From an uncultured Ruaniaceae bacterium (GTDB lineage: Bacteria > Actinomycetota > Actinomycetes > Actinomycetales > Beutenbergiaceae), in the NCBI GenBank assembly GCA_938004115.1, contig CALKWS010000259.1, positions 1 to 8,286 of the forward strand: a stretch of DNA of 8,286 nucleotides. Reading direction: 5' to 3'. The position numbers and the translations under genes were made by a program. Below are positions 1 through 5,747 of this stretch, one piece after another (positions within the stretch are counted from its first letter, which is position 1; each line of letters begins with the position of its first letter). The notes under the pieces are model-generated. The model was given only the letters and a program-made list of their open reading frames with translations. It did not search any database and was not told the origin of the DNA.

Positions 1-20
1 CGCCATTCCGTGCGGCTCGC

Positions 21-857
21 TCAGGCGGGTCGCAGCCGGCTGATCAACCCGTGCCGCGGGCTGAACAGGTAGGCGAGCACGAACGCCGCGCCCTGCGCCA
101 GCACGATCGCCCCGCCGGTGGCCACATCGGCATAGAAACTCGCGTAGACCCCGCCGAGGGCACAGACCACCGCGATCACCGGAGCGATCACCAGCATCCT
201 CGGCATCCGGTCGGTGAGCAGGTACGCCGTCGCCCCGGGGATGATGAGCATCGCCACCACCAGGATCACCCCCACCGCCTGCAGTGCCACCACCGCGGTG
301 ACGGCCATCAGACCCAGCAGCAGCGCTCCCAGCACCCGGGGGTTGAGGCCGATCGCGAACGCGTGGGTGGGGTCGAAGGCGTACAGGGTCAGGTCGCGAC
401 GCTTGACCAGCAGCACCACGAGCACCAGCGCGCCGAGCGCCACGATCTGCAGCAGATCGACGCGGGAGACCCCCAGCAGGTTGCCGAACACGATGTGGTG
501 CAGATCCACCTGGCTGGGAGTGACGGAGATCAGCACCAGCCCGAGCGCGAACAGGGTGGTGAACACGATGCCGATGGCCGCGTCCTCCTTGATCCTGGTG
601 GTCTCTCGCACCGCCCCGATCAGTGCGACGGCGCCGAACCCGAAGATCAGTGCGCCGATCGCGAAGGGCGCACCGGCGATGTAGGCCAGCACCACCCCGG
701 GCAGCACCGCGTGGGAGACGGCATCGCCCATCAGCGACCAGCCCACCAGCACCAGCCAGCAGGACAGTAACGCGCACACCACCCCGGCGATCAGCGCGGC
801 CACCAGCGCCCGGACCATGAACGGATAGGCCAGGGGCTCCAGGAGGGATTCGATCAT
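21..857 (-). CDS. Metal (Mn/Fe-type) ABC transporter permease, ABC-3 family
   Basis: Integral-membrane subunit that forms the metal channel of the import complex in the cytoplasmic membrane. The 278-aa length is normal for ABC-3 permeases (ZnuB/MntB/SitC type). About eight hydrophobic stretches are visible. Family hallmarks are GDAVSHAVLPGVVLAY (residues 44-59), KEDAAIGIVFT (90-100), HHIVFGNLLGVS (120-131), FDPTHAFAIGLNP (151-163) and a VGVILVVAMLIIPGA segment (185-199). The FGNLLGVS loop resembles manganese/iron permeases of the SitC/MntB type more than ZnuB, so Mn is the preferred substrate; this is inference from family resemblance. The ATG start overlaps the TGA stop of the upstream ATPase gene (ATGA), and GGAAGGG lies 8 nt upstream of it, so translation is probably coupled. 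It is the last gene of the three-gene operon within the window. No truncation or frameshift is visible. Confidence 0.93.
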   Translation of the reverse strand: MIESLLEPLAYPFMVRALVAALIAGVVCALLSCWLVLVGWSLMGDAVSHAVLPGVVLAYIAGAPFAIGALIFGFGAVALIGAVRETTRIKEDAAIGIVFTTLFALGLVLISVTPSQVDLHHIVFGNLLGVSRVDLLQIVALGALVLVVLLVKRRDLTLYAFDPTHAFAIGLNPRVLGALLLGLMAVTAVVALQAVGVILVVAMLIIPGATAYLLTDRMPRMLVIAPVIAVVCALGGVYASFYADVATGGAIVLAQGAAFVLAYLFSPRHGLISRLRPA

Positions 858-1639
858 GCCGCCGGCCCTTCCAGGCCGAAGGCGCGCGCGAGGTTCTCCG
901 GGCGGAGCACCTCGGCGGGCTCGTCGTGCGCCAGCACCGTCCCGGCCAACAGCACCGCTTCATCGGCAACCTCGGGAAGACCGGCGAGGTCGTGGGTGGC
1001 CAGCACGATGGTGGCTCCCTGTCCGGCGAGTTCGCGCAGTAGCCGGGTGATGGTCCGCTGGGAGGGCTCGTCGACCCCGGCGAACGGTTCGTCCAGCAAC
1101 AGCACCGGCGCCTGCTGGGCGATCGCGCGCGCCACGAACGCGCGTTTGCGCTGCCCCCCGGACAACTGGCCGATCTGCCGTCCGGCCAGGTGGGTCAGTT
1201 CCACCCGGTCCAGGGCCTCGGCGACGATGGCACGGTCCGCACGGCGCAATCGGCGGGTGGTCCCCAGGTGGGCGTACCGGCCGGTGTCCACCACATCGCG
1301 CACCGACACCGGGAAGGCCCAGTCCACGTCCTCGCGCTGCGGGACGTAGGCCACCTGCCCGCGCCGGCGGGCCGACGACGGCGGAGCACCGTTGATCAGG
1401 ACGTGACCCGGGGTAGGGCGCACCAGCCCGAGGATGACCTTCATCAGCGTGGACTTACCGGACCCGTTCACCCCCACCAGCCCGCACACCCGGCCAGGCC
1501 CCACGCTGACCGTCGCGTCCTGCAGCGCACGCACCGCGCCGTAGCGCACGGTGGCCCCGCTCACCTCGATCACCGGGGTACTACGCAGCCGGGCGTGCTC
1601 GCCCTGCCGGTCCCCGCCGTCGTCCGTCCCGCTGTGCAT
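854..1639 (-). CDS. Metal (Mn/Fe-type) ABC transporter ATP-binding protein
   Basis: Cytoplasmic ATPase that drives the metal importer. With the ATG at 1639 the protein is 261 aa. Walker A GVNGSGKST is at residues 56-64, Q-loop YVPQ at 98-101, signature LSGGQ at 159-163, Walker B VLLLDEP at 179-185 and the switch His in ATHD at 216; all key residues are intact. YVPQREDVDWAFPVSV after the Q-loop is typical of Mn-type ATPases such as SitB/MntB, where a VDWxFP motif is common. The first ~20 residues are polar and not part of the fold. Start choice: ATG 1639 has AGGCGG 6 nt upstream; an in-frame GTG at 1657, overlapping the stop of the binding-protein gene, would add six residues but lacks a good ribosome binding site. 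The 3' end overlaps the permease start by ATGA. The gene order binding protein, ATPase, permease is standard for this importer class. Confidence 0.92.
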   Translation of the reverse strand: MHSGTDDGGDRQGEHARLRSTPVIEVSGATVRYGAVRALQDATVSVGPGRVCGLVGVNGSGKSTLMKVILGLVRPTPGHVLINGAPPSSARRRGQVAYVPQREDVDWAFPVSVRDVVDTGRYAHLGTTRRLRRADRAIVAEALDRVELTHLAGRQIGQLSGGQRKRAFVARAIAQQAPVLLLDEPFAGVDEPSQRTITRLLRELAGQGATIVLATHDLAGLPEVADEAVLLAGTVLAHDEPAEVLRPENLARAFGLEGPAA

Positions 1640-1649
1640 GACCGGCCGC

Positions 1650-2594
1650 CTAGGCACCCGAACCGCCCAAGGCGGCCATGATCGTGTCCACGTCGTGGCG
1701 GATCAGGTCCAGGTAGGTGGGGACCGGCCCGTCCTCACCGGTGAGGGAGTCCACGTACAGCACGCCACCGAACTCGGCGTCGGTGGCTTCGACCACCTGC
1801 TGCATCGCGGCGTCGGACACGGTGGACTCGCAGAACACCGCGGGCACCTGGTGCTCCTCGACGAAGGCGATGGTGCGGGCGATCCGTTGCGGCGTGGCCT
1901 CGGACTCGGCGTTCACCGGCCACAGGTACTGTTCGGTCAGCCCGGCGTCGCGGGCCAGGTAGCTGAAGGCCCCCTCACAGGTGACCAGCGCGCGCTGGTG
2001 GTCGGGCAACTGGTCCAGATGATCCACCAGTTCGGTATGGACCTGGTCCAGTTCGTCGTTGTACGCGGCGGCATTCTGCGCGTAGTCCGGTGCGTGGTCG
2101 GGGTCGAGGTCGCTGAACGCCTCGGCGATGTTGTCCACGTAGATCTGGACGTTGCGGGGGGACATCCACGCGTGCGGGTTGGGGCGGCCGGCGTAGGCGT
2201 CGGAGGCGATGTCGATGGGCTCCACGCCCTCGGTGACCACCACGCGGGGTGCCTCGACGTCGGCGATGAACTGCTCGAACCACAGTTCCAGCCCGAGGCC
2301 GTTGTCCAGCACCAACTGCGCCTCGGTCGCGGTGCGTAGATCCCCGGGAGTGGGTTCGTAGGAGTGCACCTCCGCCCCGATCGGGATGATCGACTCCACG
2401 CGCAGGTGGTCCCCGGCCACGTGCTGGGCGATATCGGCCACGACCGTGAACGTGGTCAGTACCAGGGGGCGTTCATCGGAGGGGCCGGCGCCGTCCTCCT
2501 CGGCGTTGCTCGAGGCACAGCCGGCGAGGAGCAACCCAGCGCAGGCCATCGCCCACACCGCGAGGCGGAAGCGACGTCCGGCACGATCTATCAC
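1650..2594 (-). CDS. Metal ABC transporter substrate-binding lipoprotein (Mn/Fe type, cluster A-I)
   Basis: Extracellular metal receptor anchored by a lipid, handing the ion to the permease encoded downstream. With the GTG start at 2594 it has 314 aa: a basic n-region (RAGRRFR), a hydrophobic core, and lipobox L-A-G-C with the lipidated Cys at 26. Likely metal ligands, by position in the PsaA/MntC family, are His77 (EVHSYE), His141 (PNPHAW), Glu207 (TCEGAFSYLA) and Asp282 (YVDSL). The Glu in the third position, the WPVNAESEATPQRI stretch (225-238) and the absence of a His-rich loop favour Mn (or Fe) over Zn. Cys206 and Cys255 sit next to the metal-site segments. A longer reading frame up to 2711 is rejected because the signal peptide would be buried 39 residues in and it would run through the promoter palindrome. 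A GAGGGG lies just before the GTG, but the -10 box only 7 nt upstream suggests a leaderless transcript. Confidence 0.93.
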   Translation of the reverse strand: MIDRAGRRFRLAVWAMACAGLLLAGCASSNAEEDGAGPSDERPLVLTTFTVVADIAQHVAGDHLRVESIIPIGAEVHSYEPTPGDLRTATEAQLVLDNGLGLELWFEQFIADVEAPRVVVTEGVEPIDIASDAYAGRPNPHAWMSPRNVQIYVDNIAEAFSDLDPDHAPDYAQNAAAYNDELDQVHTELVDHLDQLPDHQRALVTCEGAFSYLARDAGLTEQYLWPVNAESEATPQRIARTIAFVEEHQVPAVFCESTVSDAAMQQVVEATDAEFGGVLYVDSLTGEDGPVPTYLDLIRHDVDTIMAALGGSGA

Positions 2595-2601
2595 GCCCCT
2601 C

Positions 2602-2631
2602 ACTATAAAGTTCGGCACGCCGAACTTTCCA
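2602..2631 (-). promoter_or_regulatory. Predicted promoter of the metal-uptake operon
   Basis: Reading the minus strand, TGGAAA (2631-2626, 4 of 6 matches to TTGACA) is followed after 18 nt by TATAGT (2607-2602), a good TANNNT -10. Seven nt later is the GTG start at 2594, so transcription should begin at or next to the start codon. This TANNNT-N7-start geometry is the common leaderless arrangement in actinobacteria. The seven nt also contain GAGGGG, so a short-leader mRNA using a Shine-Dalgarno remains possible if transcription begins further upstream. Confidence 0.6.
2607..2628. promoter_or_regulatory. 22-bp palindromic operator, probable MntR/DtxR-type site
   Basis: Two perfect 10-bp arms, AAAGTTCGGC (2607-2616) and GCCGAACTTT (2619-2628), are separated by 2 bp. 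The site fills the spacer between the -35 and -10 boxes of the metal operon and touches both, so a bound protein would block RNA polymerase. Size and symmetry fit DtxR-family metalloregulators such as MntR, which repress Mn uptake when Mn is plentiful. Assignment to MntR rests on the downstream genes; no regulator gene is in the window. Zur-type Zn repressors are a weaker alternative because their actinobacterial sites are AT-rich. It also lies 82 bp upstream of the CPBP gene start and could affect that promoter. Confidence 0.7.
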
Positions 2632-2668
2632 CACGGGCGGCAGCCGGCGGTCGGCCGGGCCGCGGCGC

Positions 2669-2674
2669 TAAGAT
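2669..2674 (+). promoter_or_regulatory. Possible -10 box for the CPBP protease gene
   Basis: TAAGAT within GCTAAGATGG matches the TANNNT -10 pattern and lies 35 nt upstream of the ATG at 2710. No convincing -35 is visible 16-18 nt before it (the region is GC-rich). The gene has a clear ribosome binding site, GGAGGGG at 2699-2705, 4 nt before the ATG, which fits a transcript with a roughly 25-30 nt leader. Confidence 0.4.
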
Positions 2675-2709
2675 GGAGACCCGTACCGCACCGTCGCCGG
2701 AGGGGACCC

Positions 2710-3786
2710 ATGGGCCGTTCGTTTCGCGCCGTCGCGATCTTCGTCGTCCTCGCCTACGCGCTGGCGTGGCTGGTGGCCTTGCCGCTCTGGCTCGGCGGGG
2801 GGCTGGCGCATCCGCAGTTCGGCCTGATCGCGATGGCGATGATGTGCACCCCGGCGATCGCTGCCGTGATCGTGGTGTGCTTCGTGGAGCGGCCCGAACG
2901 CCGACTCCGGGCGCTGGGCATCTGGCCGCTGGGACGCGCCGGACGGTTCGTCGGCTACCTCGCGCTGGGGCTGGTGGTGCCGGTGGCGCTGGTCCTGGTG
3001 GCCCTGCCCATCGGCGCCTGGCTGGGGGTCTACCCGGCGGACTTCGCCAACCTGTCCGGCTTCGCCGAGTTGCTCCGTTCCCAGGGCGCGCCCGATCTGG
3101 GCGTCCCGCTGCAGGTGGTGGTGGCTCTGCAGCTGGTCAGCATTCCCATCGGGGCGTTCGTCAACCTCATCCCGGCGCTGGGTGAGGAGCTGGGGTGGCG
3201 CGGATGGCTGCTGCCCAAGCTCATGCCCTTGGGTCCGGTCGGCGCGATCGTCGTCTCCGGTGTGATCTGGGGCGTGTGGCACGCTCCGGTGGTGCTGCTC
3301 GGGTACAACTACCCCACGGCACCGGGGTGGCTCGGCGTGGCGATGATGACCGGGATGTGCATCGTGCTGGGCGGGATCTTCGGGTGGCTGCGGCTCCGCA
3401 GCGACTCGGTCTGGCCGGCCGCCCTGGCCCATGGCGCGCTCAACGCCGCAGCCGGTTCGTTCCTGTTGTTCTCCCGCGCCGGGCAGGAGGTGGACACCGT
3501 GCACGCCACCATCCTCGGCTGGTCGGGGTGGATCGTGCCGGCGCTGCTGCTGGCGGTGATCGTGGCGACGGGCAGGTTCCGTCTTCGCCCGCAACCCGCG
3601 ACGGGCGCCGCCGCGCCGGCGACGCCGCACCCGGCCGGGCCCGATCAGGCTCGGCCCGCGTCCGTGCGGTCCGGCCTCGAGCACCGCGCCCCGGAACGCA
3701 CCCCCGGCCAACCGGCCGCAGAGCGCACCCCCGCGGACCAGCCGGCCGCCGGCCGACCCGCACCGGGACACTCCCAGCAGCCTTGA
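2710..3786 (+). CDS. CPBP family intramembrane metalloprotease (Abi/CAAX-like)
   Basis: A 358-aa multi-pass membrane protein with the CPBP (PF02517) signature. Motif 1 is GEELGWRGWLLPK with Glu159, Glu160 and Arg164. Motif 2 is IWGVWHAP with Trp187 and His191 in the F/WxxxH pattern. Motif 3 is HGALN with His241 and Asn245. These are the predicted metal and catalytic residues, all present. About eight hydrophobic segments span residues 5-288. Family members include eukaryotic CAAX proteases and bacterial proteins tied to bacteriocin self-immunity or membrane-protein processing; the substrate here is unknown. The last ~65 residues (from about 294) are a Pro/Ala/Arg-rich, probably disordered cytoplasmic tail with a duplicated nine- to ten-residue unit. 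Start at 2710 is set by GGAGGGG upstream; a longer frame back to 2386 would run antisense over the metal-binding gene and is rejected. It is divergent from the metal operon across a 115-bp spacer and probably monocistronic. Confidence 0.88.
   Translation: MGRSFRAVAIFVVLAYALAWLVALPLWLGGGLAHPQFGLIAMAMMCTPAIAAVIVVCFVERPERRLRALGIWPLGRAGRFVGYLALGLVVPVALVLVALPIGAWLGVYPADFANLSGFAELLRSQGAPDLGVPLQVVVALQLVSIPIGAFVNLIPALGEELGWRGWLLPKLMPLGPVGAIVVSGVIWGVWHAPVVLLGYNYPTAPGWLGVAMMTGMCIVLGGIFGWLRLRSDSVWPAALAHGALNAAAGSFLLFSRAGQEVDTVHATILGWSGWIVPALLLAVIVATGRFRLRPQPATGAAAPATPHPAGPDQARPASVRSGLEHRAPERTPGQPAAERTPADQPAAGRPAPGHSQQP
3694..3750 (+). repeat. Two-copy in-frame repeat in the tail of the CPBP protease
   Basis: A 27-bp unit coding ERTPGQPAA (3694-3720) is followed directly by a 30-bp unit coding ERTPADQPAA (3721-3750). 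The copies share most bases and differ by one codon of length. This is a small tandem duplication inside a low-complexity Pro/Ala tail, with no role that I can infer. Confidence 0.7.
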
Positions 3787-3961
3787 CCCCTCGCCGCGCA
3801 GCGACCTGACGACGCCGGCGATCCGCCCCGACGGCGAGCCGCAGCCAGGACGACGGCTGGCAGGCCCGGCGCCAGCGCTCGTCGCACTCCCCCGGGCCCG
3901 GTAAGGGCATCGCGGCGGACCCCGCGCCCACGTGCTCGGCACTCGCCGACCCGATTTCCCC

Positions 3962-3989
3962 TTGCCATGATTGAACATGTGGTTAATCT
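3962..3989 (+). promoter_or_regulatory. Predicted promoter of the TetR-ABC operon
   Basis: TTGCCA (3962-3967, 5 of 6 matches to TTGACA), a 16-nt spacer and TAATCT (3984-3989, TANNNT) form a good housekeeping promoter. The ATG at 3997 follows the -10 after exactly 7 nt, so the transcript is probably leaderless; there is no Shine-Dalgarno before this ATG. The upstream stretch 3787-3961 is GC-rich and I see no gene, clear terminator or repeat in it. Confidence 0.6.
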
Positions 3990-4006
3990 TGTAAACATGC
4001 GTTCAA
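3971..4006. promoter_or_regulatory. 36-bp interrupted dyad, probable TetR autoregulatory operator
   Basis: Outer arms TTGAAC (3971-3976) and GTTCAA (4001-4006) are perfect inverted repeats, and inner TTA (3983-3985) / TAA (3992-3994) plus TG/CA pairs fall on the same axis; 11 of 18 base pairs across the dyad are symmetric. It lies over the promoter spacer, the -10 box and the first ten bases of the TetR coding sequence. TetR proteins usually bind dyads that overlap their own promoter, and long operators can hold two dimers. That the TetR protein encoded here binds this site is inference from position. Confidence 0.65.
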
Positions 4007-4833
4007 CGTCAAGGGCATCCGGGGAGCCAGGCCCGTCCCGCACGCCGTCGGACCTCACCACGCGGGCCCGGATCCGGGATGCCGCCATCGCGGTGTTCGG
4101 AGCGCAGGGTTTCGATGCGTCTGTGCGCACCATCGCCACCGAGGCGGCGGTCTCCCCCGGCCTGGTGATCCATCACTTCGGGTCCAAGGACAAGTTGCGC
4201 GCCGTGTGCGATGAGCACGTCACGGCCCTGATCGGGCAAGCCAAGCAAGAGTCCGTGGGCCCCCGGGCCGCCAGCACGTTGCTGAGCCAGTTGGCCGTCA
4301 TGGACGAGTACGCGTGGCTGCTGGGCTACGTCATGCAGTCCTTCTCCCGCGGCGGGCCGCTGGCCGGGCACCTGTTCGAGATGATGGCCGCCGACGCGGA
4401 GGGGTACATCGCCGAGGGCGTGCGCCAGGGGACCATCCGGGAGAGCGTCGATCCACCCGCCCGCGCCAGGTTCCTGGCCAACACCGCCATCGGTTCGATG
4501 ATGCTGATGATGTCGCTGGAACAGCCCGGACCCGGCGCCGATTGGGCGCAGCTGATGCAGCGCTGGAGCCAGGAGTTCATGCTGCCGGCCCTGGAGTTGT
4601 ACACCCACGGGCTGTTCACCGACGACTCGGTACTACAGACCTACCTGGACCACGTCGCGGGCACGCCTGCCACCGATCCCGGCCCCGACCCTGCCGCTAC
4701 CGACCCTCCTGCTAGCGACCAGACACAGCCGAACGACCGTGCTGCCACCGATCCCGACCCCGCCGACCCTGTCGCCACCGACCCTGCCTCTACCGACCCC
4801 AACCCCGCCGACCGCGACAAGGAGCCCCGATGA
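3997..4833 (+). CDS. TetR-family transcriptional regulator (RaaS/Rv1219c-like)
   Basis: A 278-aa repressor, longer than the usual 190-220 aa because of its tail. The N-terminal DNA-binding domain covers about residues 21-70, with helix-turn-helix SVRTIATEAAVSPGLVIHHFGSK (42-64). Residues 75-215 form the ligand-binding domain, including RARARFLANTA (155-165) and a final LPALELYTHGLFTDD (196-210). This matches my memory of mycobacterial Rv1219c (RaaS), which controls the adjacent efflux genes Rv1218c-Rv1217c; the same three-gene order follows here. Residues ~222-278 are an added Thr-Asp-Pro-rich tail not found in Rv1219c. Start choice: ATG 3997 sits 7 nt after a TAATCT box (leaderless pattern), while an in-frame ATG at 3967 falls between the -35 and -10 boxes and has no ribosome binding site. 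The stop overlaps the ATPase start (ATGA). It probably represses its own operon through the dyad at its start; the inducer is unknown. Confidence 0.9.
   Translation: MRSTSRASGEPGPSRTPSDLTTRARIRDAAIAVFGAQGFDASVRTIATEAAVSPGLVIHHFGSKDKLRAVCDEHVTALIGQAKQESVGPRAASTLLSQLAVMDEYAWLLGYVMQSFSRGGPLAGHLFEMMAADAEGYIAEGVRQGTIRESVDPPARARFLANTAIGSMMLMMSLEQPGPGADWAQLMQRWSQEFMLPALELYTHGLFTDDSVLQTYLDHVAGTPATDPGPDPAATDPPASDQTQPNDRAATDPDPADPVATDPASTDPNPADRDKEPR
4669..4800 (+). repeat. Degenerate TDP-coding repeat in the TetR tail
   Basis: Five Thr-Asp-Pro triplets (first residues 226, 235, 251, 261 and 266) lie in a Pro/Asp/Ala-rich stretch, built from repeated DNA words of the type GCCACCGAYCCY. Codons with T in third position (CCT, GCT) are more common here than in the rest of the gene. 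Spacing is irregular, so it looks like an old slippage expansion. The ribosome binding site for the next gene, AAGGAG at 4819-4824, follows shortly after. Confidence 0.7.
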
Positions 4834-5747
4834 GCACCCCACCGATCCAGATGCGAGCCGTGGACAAGTCCTTCGGCTCGGTGAAGGCCCTGGACCAACT
4901 CGACCTCGAGGTCGCCGAGGGACAGATCACCGGATTCCTCGGCCCCAACGGGGCCGGTAAGTCCACCACCATCCGGGTACTCCTCGGCCTGCTGCGCGCT
5001 GACGCCGGGAGCGCCACGGTACTCGGCATGGACCCATGGCGTGACGCCGTCGAGGCACACCGGCGGCTGGCGTATGTCCCCGGCGACGTAGCGCTGTGGC
5101 CGAACCTGACCGGCGGGGAGGCGATCGACCTGCTGAACCGCCTCCGGGACACCGTCGACGAGCGGCGCAAGGACGAACTGATCGAACGCTTCGAGCTGGA
5201 CCCGACCAAGAAGGCGCGCACCTACTCCAAGGGGAACCGGCAGAAGGTGGCACTCGTGTCCGCCCTGGCCGCGGACGTCGATCTGCTGGTGCTCGATGAG
5301 CCCACCTCGGGCCTGGACCCGCTGATGGAGTCGGTGTTCACCGAGTGCGTCCGCGAGGCCCGCGACCGCGGCACCTCGGTGCTGTTGTCCAGTCACATCC
5401 TGGCCGAGGTGGAGAAACTCTGCGACACCGTCACCATCATCCGGCGCGGCCGGGCGGTGGAGTCCGGCACCCTGGCCGATCTACGGCAGCTCACCCGCTC
5501 CACGGTGGTGATGGAGGTCGACGGCGATGCGAGCCCCCTGGCGCACCGGAAGGGCGTGCACGGGCTCACCCAGGATGGGGAGCGGATCACCTTCCAGGTC
5601 GATCACGACCAGTGGGATCCGGTGATGCGCGAGGTGGCCGCCCTGGGCGTGCGTTCCCTGGTGAGCAACCCGCCGTCGCTGGAGGAGTTGTTCATGCGCC
5701 ATTACGGCGAGGACATCTCCCACCGCCCGGAGGGAGCCACGGTATGA
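4830..5747 (+). CDS. ABC transporter ATP-binding protein, drug-export type (Rv1218c-like)
   Basis: A 305-aa cytoplasmic ATPase of the DrrA/CcmA-like export class that powers the adjacent permease. Walker A GPNGAGKST is at 38-46, Walker B DLLVLDEP at 151-158, D-loop SGLDP at 160-164 and the switch His at 189 (SSHILAE). Two motifs deviate from the consensus: the signature reads YSKGNRQKV (132-140) instead of LSGGQ, and the Q-loop position reads YVPGDVALWP with Gly85 in place of Gln. Both deviations recur in this exporter subfamily as I know it, so the protein should be active. The C-terminal ~90 residues are the accessory domain typical of drug-export ATPases, ending with PSLEELFMRHYG (282-293). 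AAGGAG lies 5 nt before the start, which overlaps the TetR stop (ATGA); the stop overlaps the permease start the same way. Best functional guess is efflux of tetronasin-like or other hydrophobic compounds, by homology only. Confidence 0.92.
   Translation: MSTPPIQMRAVDKSFGSVKALDQLDLEVAEGQITGFLGPNGAGKSTTIRVLLGLLRADAGSATVLGMDPWRDAVEAHRRLAYVPGDVALWPNLTGGEAIDLLNRLRDTVDERRKDELIERFELDPTKKARTYSKGNRQKVALVSALAADVDLLVLDEPTSGLDPLMESVFTECVREARDRGTSVLLSSHILAEVEKLCDTVTIIRRGRAVESGTLADLRQLTRSTVVMEVDGDASPLAHRKGVHGLTQDGERITFQVDHDQWDPVMREVAALGVRSLVSNPPSLEELFMRHYGEDISHRPEGATV

Noticed and set aside
1..20. ATG at 6-4 on the minus strand as the start of a fourth metal-operon gene
   Set aside because: Only two codons lie inside the window, so nothing can be supported beyond a possible start.
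51..770. Plus-strand open frame opposite the metal permease gene
   Set aside because: His/Gln/Arg-rich translation without motifs; the minus strand codes a full ABC-3 permease here.
2595..2711. N-terminal extension of the binding-lipoprotein gene up to 2711
   Set aside because: It would place 39 residues before a classic lipoprotein signal peptide and translate through the promoter and palindrome.
3844..3861. Stem-loop GCCAG / CTGGC after the CPBP gene as a terminator
   Set aside because: The stem is only 5 bp with an 8-nt loop and no T-run follows; such stems occur by chance in this base composition.
2668..3978. Long minus-strand open frame opposite the CPBP protease gene
   Set aside because: Its translation is Arg/Gly/His-rich low-complexity text without any family motif, as expected for the antisense frame of a high-GC gene. 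The plus strand codes a protein with all three CPBP motif regions.
5345..5743. N-terminal extension of the permease gene into the ATPase gene
   Set aside because: This stretch codes the intact C-terminal half of the ATPase in another frame; the ATG at 5744 has a ribosome binding site and the ATGA overlap.
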